Shown one piece after another: positions 45,042 to 54,093 of a stretch of 64,000 nucleotides of DNA; the first letter of the stretch is position 1, and each line of letters starts with the position of its first letter. The notes under the pieces are model-generated. The model was not told the DNA's origin. It searched no databases and worked only from the letters and a program-made list of their open reading frames with translations. This DNA comes from Rhizobium phaseoli. GTDB taxonomy: Bacteria; Pseudomonadota; Alphaproteobacteria; Rhizobiales; Rhizobiaceae. Where the stretch lies: positions 89,063-153,062 of the forward strand of contig NZ_ML133577.1 in assembly GCF_003985125.1 (NCBI RefSeq), read 5' to 3'. Position numbers and translations under genes: made by a program.

Positions 45042-46281
45042 CCGCAGTACTCTTGCCGTCGAACTCGCGGAAGCTCTTCAACGCCAGGGGCGCGAGCGTC
45101 GCTGCAAGATAGGCAAGACCAGTGAACAGAAGTGCTGCGGCAAGACCGATAGTGCTGATCAGGGCGCCGCCGACCAGGCCGCCGAAGGGGATGAGGGCGA
45201 AGCACAGGGCGACGTTCAGCGCGCTGACGCGGCCGGTCAGCGGCTTGGGGATGCGCTCGAATATCACAGCCGAAAGGATCGGATTGAGGAAGCCAGAGGC
45301 AAACCCGGCGATGGCCAAGGTCGTAAAGACAAGGGCGAGCGGAGCATCCAGCGCGGGCACCAGGAAACGTGGACATCCGGTCAAGAGGAAGGCGACGGTA
45401 TAGACCGTCAGCCGCGGCAGCCGCTCCCCGGCCGCCGCCGCAATCGCCGCACCGGCGATGGAGGCGCCGGTGAAGACCGCCAGCATAGCACCCAGCAGTT
45501 CCGGCCCGTGGCCGGACTCCCGCGTCCAGACGGGCAGCAGGACGGCGTGATAGGCCTGGTCGAGCAGATTGGTGATCGCCACCATGGCGGCGATGCCGAC
45601 GAGCACCGCATCGCCGCGCAGAAACCGCCAGCCTTCACGGAGCTCGTCGAGATAGGACGTTGCGGGCCCCGTTCGCGCATCCTGCGTGCCGCACGGTTCG
45701 CAGATGCGCCGCGAGCCTGGCATGCCGGCTGCGACGATCAGCGCGGCCGCAGCGAAGCTGGCGGCATTGATGAGCAGCGCTTGTCCGGGGCCAATCAGGC
45801 CGATCAGCGCTCCAGCCCCGGCAGCGCCCACCGTCGACGCAAGGCGTTCGATCGCCGCAACGACGCCGGTGACGCGCTCCAGCGGCACGGCCGCGAGCGC
45901 GGCGATATCGGGAACCATCGCCTGTTTGGCGGCATCGGACGGCCCGCGCAGCACGCCCATCGCAAAGACGACGGGCAACAGCGCCGGCATGCCGAGCAGG
46001 CCGAAGAAATCGAGGAGCGGTACCAGCGCCACGACAGCTACGGAGGCGACATCGCAGCAAACGGCGATCCGTTTTGGCCCAACCCGATCGATCAGCGGTC
46101 CGCCGAGCGCTCTGGCGACGACATAGGGCAGCATCTCCATCATCGCGGTCAGGCCCGTCAGCACCGGACTGCCGGTCGTGCTGAGCACCAGCCAGGGAAT
46201 GGCGATGGTCGACAGGCGTGTACCGGAAAGCGAAAGCGTTTCGGCCGCGGCGAGCGCCAGGAACGGCCCGCCCCTTATCAC
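45004..46281 (-). CDS. MFS transporter
   Basis: 425 residues, about 12 membrane segments. It belongs to the MFS_3/enterobactin-exporter-like (EntS) group by its N-terminus (RGGPFLALAAAETLSLSGTR, IPWLVLSTTGSPVLTG, LGGPLIDRVGPKRIAV). It overlaps the ArsR gene by 4 bases (ATGA) and is probably cotranscribed with it. The substrate is unknown. The tail overlaps the convergent LysR gene. Confidence 0.88.
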   Translation of the reverse strand: MIRGGPFLALAAAETLSLSGTRLSTIAIPWLVLSTTGSPVLTGLTAMMEMLPYVVARALGGPLIDRVGPKRIAVCCDVASVAVVALVPLLDFFGLLGMPALLPVVFAMGVLRGPSDAAKQAMVPDIAALAAVPLERVTGVVAAIERLASTVGAAGAGALIGLIGPGQALLINAASFAAAALIVAAGMPGSRRICEPCGTQDARTGPATSYLDELREGWRFLRGDAVLVGIAAMVAITNLLDQAYHAVLLPVWTRESGHGPELLGAMLAVFTGASIAGAAIAAAAGERLPRLTVYTVAFLLTGCPRFLVPALDAPLALVFTTLAIAGFASGFLNPILSAVIFERIPKPLTGRVSALNVALCFALIPFGGLVGGALISTIGLAAALLFTGLAYLAATLAPLALKSFREFDGKSTAVTDAAAPRLSGR

Positions 46282-46925
46282 CGCTTATCCCCTTCCCGAT
46301 GCGGAAGGCGTCCCGGATAGGGAAAGGCGTGCAGCATGACGTAGAAGGGAACCATGCCGGGCGCCTGTGACGTCTCTTCCCCCAGCGACGGCGCCGCCCG
46401 CATCGCCTCCAGGATGACATCGGTCAGTCGTTTCGTCAAAGCTTCGGCCTGTGCCGCCGTCATCGGGATAATGATGTCGTCGGCGGCTGTCGCCTTGCGC
46501 CACTCGGCCGGCAGCTCGGCATATTCCTCCAGCGCCTGCTGCATCTGGGAAACCTGCAGCGAAAGAGCGGCCTGATTGAAGGCAAGATCGAGTTCGAGCG
46601 CCTCACCCTCGGCGTCGCTCGGCGGCACGGATGTGATCTCGTGGCTCGCGCGCCACCAGCGGTCGCGCCGCGAGGCATGCGGCGCCTCCTCGATGAAACC
46701 GTATTGGGCAAGCTGGCGCAGATGATAGCTCGTCGCGCCGCTGTTCAAGCCGAGCCGCGCGGCAAGCTGCGTCGCCGTTGCAGGACCATCGATCCTCAGC
46801 ATGCCGAGCATGCGCAGCCGGACAGGATGCGCCAGCGCCTTCAGCGCGGTCGGTTCGGGCACGACGCGGCTGACGGTGCGGGACGTAGTAGCATCTGTGG
46901 CAGGACGAGGGCGCGGGCTTTTCAT
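46278..46925 (-). CDS. ArsR-family winged-helix regulator
   Basis: 215 residues. The DNA-binding part spans about residues 25-95 (LKALAHPVRLRMLGMLRIDG, ATATQLAARLGLNSGATSYH, LRQLAQYGFIEE). The C-terminal extension is helical and lacks obvious metal-binding cysteines, so it is more a DUF-extended HTH_20 regulator than a metal sensor. It is translationally coupled to the MFS exporter and likely represses it. Confidence 0.85.
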   Translation of the reverse strand: MKSPRPRPATDATTSRTVSRVVPEPTALKALAHPVRLRMLGMLRIDGPATATQLAARLGLNSGATSYHLRQLAQYGFIEEAPHASRRDRWWRASHEITSVPPSDAEGEALELDLAFNQAALSLQVSQMQQALEEYAELPAEWRKATAADDIIIPMTAAQAEALTKRLTDVILEAMRAAPSLGEETSQAPGMVPFYVMLHAFPYPGRLPHREGDKR

Positions 46926-46998
46926 CCCACAAGACTACCACTGCAAAGATATCTTTGCAAAATTTTCTTTGTGGAAATTGACCGATTGCCCCTCCGCC

Positions 46999-48093
46999 TC
47001 AATCCTCCGGCAGGGTGAAGACCGCACAAGGATCGGCAATGCCACGCAAAGCGTGTTCTCCAAGCAGCACGAGCGGCGCCGACGTGTTTCCCGCCAGGGC
47101 CCCCGAGATCAGCACGCTGCGGCCGAGTGGTTTGCAGAGCCCTTCGAGCCGGCTGACAAGATTGACGGCAGGGCCGATGGCGGTGAAATCCAGCCGGTCG
47201 GCCGCACCGATGTTGCCCCACAGGATTTCTCCGAAATGCAGTGCGGCACCGAAAGGCAGCGGCGCCAGGCCCTGTGCCCGGCGCACCTGATCGAGATGGG
47301 TCATGCCGGCGCGGCTGGCGGCAATGGCCCGCAGCGCCGCCTCGCAGGCGTCACGATCGCTCTGGGCCTTGCCTGGCGCGGCCGCAACCGGGAAGATCGC
47401 CAGCACGCCGTCACCGATGAACTTCAATACCTCGCCGCCGAAGGCGTGCACGGCACCGGCGACGCGGTCGAACCAGGCATCGAGCGTGGTGATCATTGCG
47501 TGCGGCTCCGTCACTTCGGAGAGCGCCGTGAAGTCGCGCAGATCGGCGCAGAGAAGCGCCGCGCGGATGGTTTCGCCGGTGCCGCGCGCAAGCGCCCCCG
47601 CCTGCACCCGCGCCGCACTGCGCCGGCCGAGATAGGCTTCGAGCAGGGCGGCCCGCGCCTCCCGTGCCGCAAGAGCGGAAAGCGGGGCGGCGGCAAAGCG
47701 CGCCACGTCGCGCAGACGGTCCGCGTCGGCCGTGCCGAAAGCGCCCGTCCCTCTTCCATCGCCGATGCCCGCCCAGCCAAGCAGCGGGCTCTCCGGCGAG
47801 GCTCCGATCCTTTCCTCCCAGACCGGCCCGAGCCCGGCCAGCCACTCGCGCCCGGCCTCGACGGGCGGGGCCGCGGCGAAGGCGAGCGCCTCGATAACGG
47901 CCCCGGTCTCCGCCCGCCAGAGCCAGGTGCGCCGCGCGATGATCGGATGCGGCACCGAAAGCGTCAGCGCGCCGCCGGCAAGCGGCAGACCGTCGCCAAG
48001 CAGCCGGCGCCCGAGCTCGGCGAGGAACCGTTCGGGACCGGGCGAGGCAGCGGCCTCGTCAACAAGCCAGGCAAGGGAGGAAGGCAGATCCAT
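46999..48093 (-). CDS. Class III adenylate/guanylate cyclase with N-terminal regulatory region
   Basis: 364 residues, soluble. The N-terminal ~165 residues are of an unnamed type seen with rhizobial cyclases. The catalytic domain has LLCADLRDFTALSE, KFIGDGVLAIFP (the second metal aspartate) and FTAIGPAVNLVSRLEG. The residue before Asn is Ala and the usual DYT is DFT, both tolerated variants. It is likely to make cAMP. It is a single-gene unit. Confidence 0.87.
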   Translation of the reverse strand: MDLPSSLAWLVDEAAASPGPERFLAELGRRLLGDGLPLAGGALTLSVPHPIIARRTWLWRAETGAVIEALAFAAAPPVEAGREWLAGLGPVWEERIGASPESPLLGWAGIGDGRGTGAFGTADADRLRDVARFAAAPLSALAAREARAALLEAYLGRRSAARVQAGALARGTGETIRAALLCADLRDFTALSEVTEPHAMITTLDAWFDRVAGAVHAFGGEVLKFIGDGVLAIFPVAAAPGKAQSDRDACEAALRAIAASRAGMTHLDQVRRAQGLAPLPFGAALHFGEILWGNIGAADRLDFTAIGPAVNLVSRLEGLCKPLGRSVLISGALAGNTSAPLVLLGEHALRGIADPCAVFTLPED

Positions 48094-48278
48094 GACCTAG
48101 GATGACATCGCCGGCAAACCTCCGCAAGCCGACGCTTCCGCGCCCGCCCTTCCCTCGGCTTCGGGCAACAACACCGTCAAAAATCCGTCACACGGTGGAA
48201 AACAGAAAAATAACACTTTAAACTTGCGCGACTTTGATTCCATTGTAATGTCCTGTCATCCGCGATTGAGGGGTTGCG

Positions 48279-48503
48279 ATGGGCACGACATTCTGGCCGA
48301 AAGATCCGCTGGACGGAAACGACATGACGTTGCTGACGTCGATCCTGCGGCGCTGGTGCGCGCGCTATGGAATCGAGTTTACAGCGGACGAAAGCCGGCT
48401 GAAGGCGAAGGAACTCGTCGAATGGTTTGAGTTCGGCGTCAAGGATCCCATCGAACTCGAAGAACTGATCGACGGCAAGTACTGGCTCGTCAGCCGGATC
48501 TGA
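48279..48503 (+). CDS. Small hypothetical protein
   Basis: 74 residues with GAGGGG upstream of the ATG. It reads MGTTFWPKDPLDGNDMTLLT at the start and ends in ELIDGKYWLVSRI. It is acidic and helical, without signal peptide. A short conserved rhizobial protein is likely, but I do not recognise a family. Confidence 0.6.
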   Translation: MGTTFWPKDPLDGNDMTLLTSILRRWCARYGIEFTADESRLKAKELVEWFEFGVKDPIELEELIDGKYWLVSRI

Positions 48504-48584
48504 ACCGGAAACGCTCGAAGTCTCGTGAAAAGAGGCCGGGCGAGATCGCGCCGGCCTCCATCGACATGCCTCTGATCGAGGCCC

Positions 48585-48893
48585 TTAATCGTCGTCCCAG
48601 CGACGGTCGCGGTCCCAACGCCGCTCCTCGCGCCAGCGCGGACCATCCCAATAGCGGTGATGCCGCCGTTCCCAGCCCCAGCGCGGCGGACCGCCATAGA
48701 AGGCCACCGGCGGCGGGCGGCGCCAGTTGCGCCGGCATTCGCCCCAGCGCGTCAGATGCCAACCGCGACCACAGGCGTAGTCGACCTGTGTGATATTGCT
48801 CTGAACTTTGATTGTCCCGGTCGGCATCGCCTCAGCTGTGCCGATCGAGAGGCTGCCAGCGAGCACGGCAGCCGCGATCAAAAGTACCTTCAT
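48585..48893 (-). CDS. Small exported Arg/Trp-rich protein (GCG_CRPN-like)
   Basis: 102 residues from the ATG at 48893 (GGAG upstream). A signal peptide (1-22) precedes a mature chain with ACGRGWHLTRWGECRRN, which fits the short Cys-Gly...Cys-Arg module named GCG_CRPN in small exported proteins. A basic, Trp/Arg-rich tail ends in acidic residues (RWDDD). The function is unknown; it is likely in the periplasm. Confidence 0.6.
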   Translation of the reverse strand: MKVLLIAAAVLAGSLSIGTAEAMPTGTIKVQSNITQVDYACGRGWHLTRWGECRRNWRRPPPVAFYGGPPRWGWERRHHRYWDGPRWREERRWDRDRRWDDD

Positions 48894-49055
48894 CGAGAAC
48901 TCCAATTCAATCCAGCCGCACCGACTCTAGGGCCGCCAAATTGAACCTGCGATGAATTGCGCGTTCATCTTTGCGGACGCGCCAACCGCCGTCGCGGCGG
49001 CCGTCCTTTCAGTGACGACAAGCCATTGGACGTTCCGATGCCCGCAAAAATCCGT

Positions 49056-49502
49056 TCATGTCCTGCCGTAAAACGGATCGGGGCCGGGGTCGCGCCCGGC
49101 GGCGACGTCGGTCAGCCGGTCGAGATAATGCGCCCAACCTTCCGCATGGCCGGCGCACTGCTCGGCACTCGGCAGACCGCTATGGGTCAGCCGCAGCAGC
49201 GTCCCGTCGGGCTGCTCGATCAGGTCGATCTCGACCAGGCTCGAGCCCGGCGGCACCACCTCGCTGCCATCCCAGCCGAAACTATAGGCAAGGCGATGCA
49301 CCGGCACCACCTCGCGAAACGAGCCGCGCGCAAAGCGGGCGCCGGTGACGTTGACGAGATAGAGACCGCCCGGCTGCGGCTCGACCTGAGCCTCCGTCCC
49401 CATCCAGCGCAGAATCTTTTCCGGATCGGTCATCAGCGCGAACACCGCCGCCGGCGGCGCTGCGATATGCGCTTCGCGGTGAACGACGAAAGCTTCCGGC
49501 AT
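49056..49502 (-). CDS. SRPBCC/AHSA1-family protein
   Basis: 148 residues with the START-like pattern: HIAAPPAAVFALMTDPEKIL at the start, GGLYLVNVTG, and a C-terminal helix HAEGWAHYLDRLTDVAAG. Such proteins bind a hydrophobic ligand or act as Hsp90 co-chaperone-like folds. It is monocistronic. Confidence 0.85.
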   Translation of the reverse strand: MPEAFVVHREAHIAAPPAAVFALMTDPEKILRWMGTEAQVEPQPGGLYLVNVTGARFARGSFREVVPVHRLAYSFGWDGSEVVPPGSSLVEIDLIEQPDGTLLRLTHSGLPSAEQCAGHAEGWAHYLDRLTDVAAGRDPGPDPFYGRT

Positions 49503-49762
49503 GTCTCCCTCCCGTGGTGTGATGGCCTGCCCGCCTCATGCGGGACGGCGTGTCATGCTGGTTTGGCGTGAGCCCTCCTGGAAGTTAGGGGGAAGTGCGC
49601 GCTCAGCAAGACCTTCGGCTGAGGCCGCGCAGCGCGGCTCCCTTGCCTCCATTGGCGGGATTCCAAGCTCAAGGCCTGGAATGATGGAGGTTGGGGGCCA
49701 CCGCACGTCTTCGACGACGAAACCCTATTGCCAGCCTCTCGCCTTGCCCCTATTGTCCGCGC

Positions 49763-49901
49763 CGTTCTCAGGGCGGGGTGGAAGTCCCTACCGGCGGTAT
49801 GCAGTTTCGATTGCGAGCCCGCGAGCGCCTTCCGTAAGGAAGGGTCAGCAGATCAGGTGAGATGCCTGAGCCGACGGTCATAGTCCGGATGAAAGAGAAC
49901 G
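49763..49901 (+). promoter_or_regulatory. FMN riboswitch (RFN element)
   Basis: Stem P1 CGTTCTC (49763-49769) pairs with GAGAACG (49895-49901). Conserved internal boxes are present: AGGGCGGGGTGGAAGTCCC, CCGGCGGTA, GGGTCAGCAGATCAGGTG and the closing GTCCGGATGAAAGAG. It lies 83 bases before ribH on the same strand, so FMN should repress ribH. No clear terminator follows; a palindrome CGAACGTTCG (49932-49941) lies in the expression platform. Confidence 0.95.
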
Positions 49902-49984
49902 TGCGTTCCTGCTGCCCTCCCCGGCTGCCGGCGAACGTTCGTGATCGCCTTGGGTGACGTGTCTGTACGCCAAAGGAGATTACC

Positions 49985-50419
49985 ATGACACCCACCCGTT
50001 ATGCCTTCGTCAAAGCCGGCTGGCACGCCGATATCGTCGACCGTGCGCTCGAAGGTTTCCAGCAGCTTATTCCAGCTGAGCAGATCGACGTGTTCGATGT
50101 ACCCGGCGCCTTCGAAATGCCGCTGCTGTCGCGTGATCTTGCCGCCACCGGCCGCTACAGCGCCGTCATTGCCGCCGCCTTCGTCGTCGACGGCGGAATT
50201 TACCGCCACGAATTCGTCGCCCAGGCCGTTGTCGACGGGCTGATGCGCGCCGGCATGGATACCGGCGTGCCGGTGCTGTCCGTTTCGCTGACGCCACATC
50301 AGTATCAGGAGACGGAACACCACACCCAGATCTACCGCGCGCACTTCGTCGAGAAGGGCCGCGAGGCGGCGCGGGCCGCCCTCATGATCGGCAAGACGCG
50401 CGCCGCTCTCGCCGCATAA
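49985..50419 (+). CDS. ribH: 6,7-dimethyl-8-ribityllumazine synthase, type II
   Basis: 144 residues, AAGGAG upstream. It performs the penultimate step of riboflavin synthesis, joining the pyrimidinedione and butanone-phosphate precursors. Visible motifs are VPGAFEMPLL, AAFVVDGGIYRHEF in place of the usual VIRGxTxHFE, and a histidine-rich LTPHQYQETEHHTQIYRAHF. This pattern marks the type II (RibH2) enzymes known from Brucella and Mesorhizobium, which form decamers rather than icosahedra. It stands alone behind an FMN riboswitch, away from other rib genes. Confidence 0.92.
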   Translation: MTPTRYAFVKAGWHADIVDRALEGFQQLIPAEQIDVFDVPGAFEMPLLSRDLAATGRYSAVIAAAFVVDGGIYRHEFVAQAVVDGLMRAGMDTGVPVLSVSLTPHQYQETEHHTQIYRAHFVEKGREAARAALMIGKTRAALAA

Positions 50420-50594
50420 CCGCGGCGCGACGAACAGAAGGCGGCGGCGACAGCGCCCGCCGCCTTGCTGCGAGACCGCCGATACCCGCCACCCCAGACG
50501 GAAGAATTGATTCGACGCCCTCGCCGCGCTGTGATCCACTCGAGCCCGACATGTATCGCCATTCTTAATGCGTCCAAACCTCAAGGAGCTGAAG

Positions 50595-51284
50595 ATGAGC
50601 AATGCAATGCGCAGTGAACCCCCCGTCGAAAATCCGAAAACGCGGCCTGTCGATACCAAGCTCGAGGTGGTCGTCATCCCCGTCTCCGATGTCGACCGCG
50701 CCAAACGTTTCTATGACGGCTTGGGCTGGCGGCTCGACGCCGACTTCACCAATGATGCCGACTTCCGGGTGATCCAGTTTACGCCACCGGGCTCCGGCTG
50801 CGCGATCATCTTCGGCAAGAACATCACCGCTGCGGCGCCCGGCTCCGCCCAGGGCCTTTATCTTGTCGTCTCCGACATCGACGCCGCCCGCCGCGATCTC
50901 ATCGCCCGCGGCGTCGAGGTCAGCGACGTGTTTCATGACGCATCAGGCGTCTATGCCGGCAAGGACGAACCTTATCTCTTCGGACGGCTGAGGATCGCCG
51001 GCCGTGATCCCGAGCATCGCAGCTACCGCTCCTTCGCTTCCTTCAAGGATCCCGACGGCAACGGCTGGCTGTTCCAGGAAGTCACCACGCGATTGCCGGG
51101 ACGCATCGATGCCGACGAGACGGCCTTCTCCACGTCGAGCGACCTGGCGTCTGCCCTGCGCCGCGCCGCCGCCGCCCACGGCGAACACGAGAAACGCAAC
51201 GGCGGCAAGCACGACGAGAACTGGCCGGACTGGTATGCCGAATATATGGTTAGCGAACAGGCCGGCAAGGAACTGCCGCTATAG
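50595..51284 (+). CDS. VOC-family (glyoxalase-like) protein
   Basis: 229 residues from the ATG at 50595 (AAGGAG 7 bases upstream). The first ~150 residues form a VOC domain: VVVIPVSDVDRAKRFYDGLG, FRVIQFTPPGSGCAIIFG and FKDPDGNGWLFQEV. The extra C-terminal ~70 residues are charged and end in EYMVSEQAGKELPL. It is probably a metal-dependent lyase/dioxygenase-like enzyme or a binding protein. The substrate is unknown. Confidence 0.85.
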   Translation: MSNAMRSEPPVENPKTRPVDTKLEVVVIPVSDVDRAKRFYDGLGWRLDADFTNDADFRVIQFTPPGSGCAIIFGKNITAAAPGSAQGLYLVVSDIDAARRDLIARGVEVSDVFHDASGVYAGKDEPYLFGRLRIAGRDPEHRSYRSFASFKDPDGNGWLFQEVTTRLPGRIDADETAFSTSSDLASALRRAAAAHGEHEKRNGGKHDENWPDWYAEYMVSEQAGKELPL

Positions 51285-51324
51285 GTGGGTCCAACAACAC
51301 TTGCGGTTTTCTAACGCCCCCTAT

Positions 51325-51385
51325 GGGAGCGGCATCCTCTGGCGTCCCTCATCCAGAGGCGCGCCAGCCAAAGGCGGAGCCTCGG
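51325..51385. repeat. Repeat fragment with small hairpin between convergent genes
   Basis: The stretch begins GAGCGGCATCCTCTGGCG and contains CCTCTGG (51336-51342) / CCAGAGG (51353-51359), a 7-bp stem. Its GGCATCCTC...CCTCATCC wording matches flanks of the mosaic repeats at 61.2 and 63.8 kb. It may act as a two-way transcript end. Confidence 0.4.
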
Positions 51386-51395
51386 CCCGCTGGCA

Positions 51396-52172
51396 TCACC
51401 GCTCGAAAAAATCCCGCCACTGTTTCTCCCCGATCAGGCAGTCCGTGGCGGGCTCCGTGCCGGCGATCGGCTGCACCGTTGCCGGGGCAGACAGGCCGCT
51501 GATCTCCATCACCAACTTGCGGCGCACGGCGACGGCGAAGTCCTCGATCTTGCGGACCGGCAGCACGAAGGCGCCGGGACCGCCGATGACGCAGTCGGCA
51601 TAATATTTGTCCAGCCCGTCAGGCGCGTCGGAAGGCCGCAGCATGAGGGCGAGGCCGTTGATGACCATGCCTGACGCCACCGCCTTGTCGCGGACGGGGG
51701 TGACGGGATTGCCGGAATTATTCGGACCGTCGCCGGAAACATCGATCACCTCCCGCCTCCCGCGGAAGGGGCTGGCAATGATCATGCTGACGCCCTGGGT
51801 AATCGCGGTGGAGATCGACGTGCGTCGCTGGGTGGCGGTCGGCCGAGCGTCGATCTTGTCGGCAAAGGCGATCGCATCCTGCTCCGTCGCGATCACCTGC
51901 CAGTCGATCACCGAACCCTGGACGACATAACCCGCCCATTCGAAATAGCTGATTGCGATGCGGCCGGTGAGCCCGCCCCTCACCGCGTCGATGAATTCCT
52001 TGTGTTTCAGCGCTTCGACATAACCGTCGCGCTGGATGCCGATCTCTTCGAAATCCATCGACCGCGAAGTGTCGACGGCCAGCACCAACGTCACGTCGAC
52101 CTCGTTTGCCGCAGCCTGCGCCGTCGGCACGACACCGGAAAGACCCATGAGCACCGCAAGCGACGTCAGCAT
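51396..52172 (-). CDS. Exported DUF1194/von Willebrand A-like protein
   Basis: 258 residues with a signal peptide (1-20, AQA cut site). The metal-ion-dependent adhesion motif AVDTSRSMD is at residues 32-40, with VSGDG later in the fold and two cysteines toward the C-terminus. DUF1194 proteins are periplasmic vWA-type proteins of unknown partner. It is monocistronic. Confidence 0.87.
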   Translation of the reverse strand: MLTSLAVLMGLSGVVPTAQAAANEVDVTLVLAVDTSRSMDFEEIGIQRDGYVEALKHKEFIDAVRGGLTGRIAISYFEWAGYVVQGSVIDWQVIATEQDAIAFADKIDARPTATQRRTSISTAITQGVSMIIASPFRGRREVIDVSGDGPNNSGNPVTPVRDKAVASGMVINGLALMLRPSDAPDGLDKYYADCVIGGPGAFVLPVRKIEDFAVAVRRKLVMEISGLSAPATVQPIAGTEPATDCLIGEKQWRDFFER

Positions 52173-52277
52173 CGGCAGATCCCCGCGCCATTCTCAAGCC
52201 GGCAGACTGTACCACAGCTTGATCGGGGCCGGACGCACAGCCAAGCGCTGGGCTTCAATTTTCGGTGATGGCACCCC

Positions 52278-53180
52278 TCAATGCAACGGCAGCCACAAAG
52301 GACTTTTCCATGCCTTCAGGGCATCGAGGAAGACCTGCAGGCGCAGGGGCAGGAAGCGGCGGGTGGGATAGACGGCGTGCACGAAGATTTCCGGCGACGA
52401 CCAGTCCGGCAGCACGCGGATGAGCGCGCCTCTTTCGATCTGTTCGTCGCAATAGGTCGAAGGCAGCAGGCCGATGCCATGGCCGCGATAGGTGAAGGCG
52501 CTGACCGCATCGAAATCGCGGCTCGATACCGACCCCGACACGCGCACGTCAACCGATTTGCGGCCGCTGATGAGATGCCATTCCGCTTCACCGTTACGCC
52601 CATTCAGGAGCACGCATCGATGGTCTTTGAGGTCCTCGGGGTTCGTGGGAAGCGCCCTGTCCCTGAGATAGCCGGGCGCGGCGACCAGATAGCGCACGCT
52701 CTTGCCGAGCCGCTGCGCGACGATGGTGGAATCCTTGAGTTCGCCGAAGCGGATGCCGAGATCGATATTCTCCGCGACCAGATCGAGGAACAGGTTGGTG
52801 ACGAAAAGATCGATCTGGATCTCGGAATAGGCCTTCAGGAAATCGGAGATGAATTCGTAGAAGACCTCCTGTCCGAAGATGACCGGCACCGAGATCTTCA
52901 ACAGGCCTTCCGGCTTTCTCTGCGTTTCAGTCAGCGCCTGCTCGGCGTCGAGCAGATGGGCGAGCGGCTCGCTGCACCTGTCGTAATAGGCCCGGCCCTG
53001 CGCGGTGAGGCTGAGCTTGCGGGTCGTCCTCTGAATGAGCGTTACACCGAGCTGCTCTTCCAGCGACGTCACCTTCCGACTGGCGGTCGAGACAGGCATG
53101 CCGAGCGAATGGGCGGCGCGGCTGAAGCTGCCATATCGCGCCACCTTCACGAAAACGGCGATGTCGTTGAGATCGGCCAT
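52278..53180 (-). CDS. LysR-family transcriptional regulator
   Basis: 300 residues from the ATG at 53180; an in-frame ATG 8 codons upstream is also possible. The helix-turn-helix is VKVARYGSFSRAAHSLGMPV followed by STASRKVTSLEEQLGVTLIQ. It is divergent from the SDR-RidA pair (gap 53181-53367) and is likely their regulator. Confidence 0.9.
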   Translation of the reverse strand: MADLNDIAVFVKVARYGSFSRAAHSLGMPVSTASRKVTSLEEQLGVTLIQRTTRKLSLTAQGRAYYDRCSEPLAHLLDAEQALTETQRKPEGLLKISVPVIFGQEVFYEFISDFLKAYSEIQIDLFVTNLFLDLVAENIDLGIRFGELKDSTIVAQRLGKSVRYLVAAPGYLRDRALPTNPEDLKDHRCVLLNGRNGEAEWHLISGRKSVDVRVSGSVSSRDFDAVSAFTYRGHGIGLLPSTYCDEQIERGALIRVLPDWSSPEIFVHAVYPTRRFLPLRLQVFLDALKAWKSPLWLPLH

Positions 53181-53367
53181 GCCGCCATTTTTGCACTGAT
53201 GCAAAAGAGAATCCAGATATTTCTATCTAATCGAGCAATGCGGGTTTCGCCATATTCACCTTGCGAAAACAATCAACAACCCGATGGCGGCGCGATCGCA
53301 GTGGCCCCATCTCGAGCGACCCGCCTTGCCAGGCCCGCGTTGCCCGAACCAGATTATGGAGTTCAAC

Positions 53368-54093
53368 ATGACCAAGCAAAGGACTGTCATCGTCACGGGC
53401 GCCTCCCAGGGTATCGGAGCAGGCCTCGTCAACGCCTTCGTCGAGCGCGGCTACAACGTTGTTGCCACCTCGCGTCAGGTCAGCGCTTCGGATGCTTTCC
53501 AGGCTTCCGACAGGCTGGCGGTGGTCGACGGCGACATCGGCGAGGCCGAAACAGCGGCCCGCGTCGCCAAAACCGCGATCGACCGGTTCGGTTCGATCGA
53601 CGCGCTCGTCAACAATGCCGGCATCTTCTTCACCAAGCCGTTCGTCGATTACACGATGACCGACTTCCGTAAGCTCTCGTCGACCAATCTCGAAGGTTTC
53701 CTGCACCTGACGCAGCTGGTCATCAGGCAGATGCTCGCCCAGAAGACCGGGGGCAGCGTCGTCAGCATCACGACGCCGCTGATCGACCATCCGATCGCCG
53801 GTCTTCCCGCTTCGGTGGCGATGATGACCAAGGGCGGCATCGACGCGATTTCGAAGAACCTTGCGATGGAATATGCAAGCGAGGGAATCCGTGTCAACAC
53901 GGTCGCCCCCGGCGTCGTCGACACGCCCCTGCACAAGGATAATCCGAAGGAATTCCTGAGGACGCTGTCGCCGATGGCAGGCATTTCGAATGTCGATGAA
54001 ATCGTCGACGCGGTGATCTTCCTCACTGAAGCTCCGCGCGTCACCGGGGAGGTGCTGCACGTCGATGGCGGCGCACATCTGGGCAAATGGTAA
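53368..54093 (+). CDS. SDR-family protein with altered active site
   Basis: 241 residues from the ATG at 53368 (GGAG upstream); earlier in-frame starts are unsupported. The NAD(P) motif TGASQGIG (10-17), NNAG (82-85) and Lys155 in MMTKGG are present. The catalytic Tyr, four residues before this Lys, is Ala151. A similar VxxxTKGG pattern is known in a subfamily of SDR proteins, so this may be a real subfamily with different chemistry. It overlaps the RidA-like gene. Confidence 0.85.
   Translation: MTKQRTVIVTGASQGIGAGLVNAFVERGYNVVATSRQVSASDAFQASDRLAVVDGDIGEAETAARVAKTAIDRFGSIDALVNNAGIFFTKPFVDYTMTDFRKLSSTNLEGFLHLTQLVIRQMLAQKTGGSVVSITTPLIDHPIAGLPASVAMMTKGGIDAISKNLAMEYASEGIRVNTVAPGVVDTPLHKDNPKEFLRTLSPMAGISNVDEIVDAVIFLTEAPRVTGEVLHVDGGAHLGKW

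Noticed and set aside
46278..46925. ArsR regulator as a metal sensor
   Set aside because: No cysteine/histidine metal-binding cluster is visible next to the recognition helix; only the fold is assigned.
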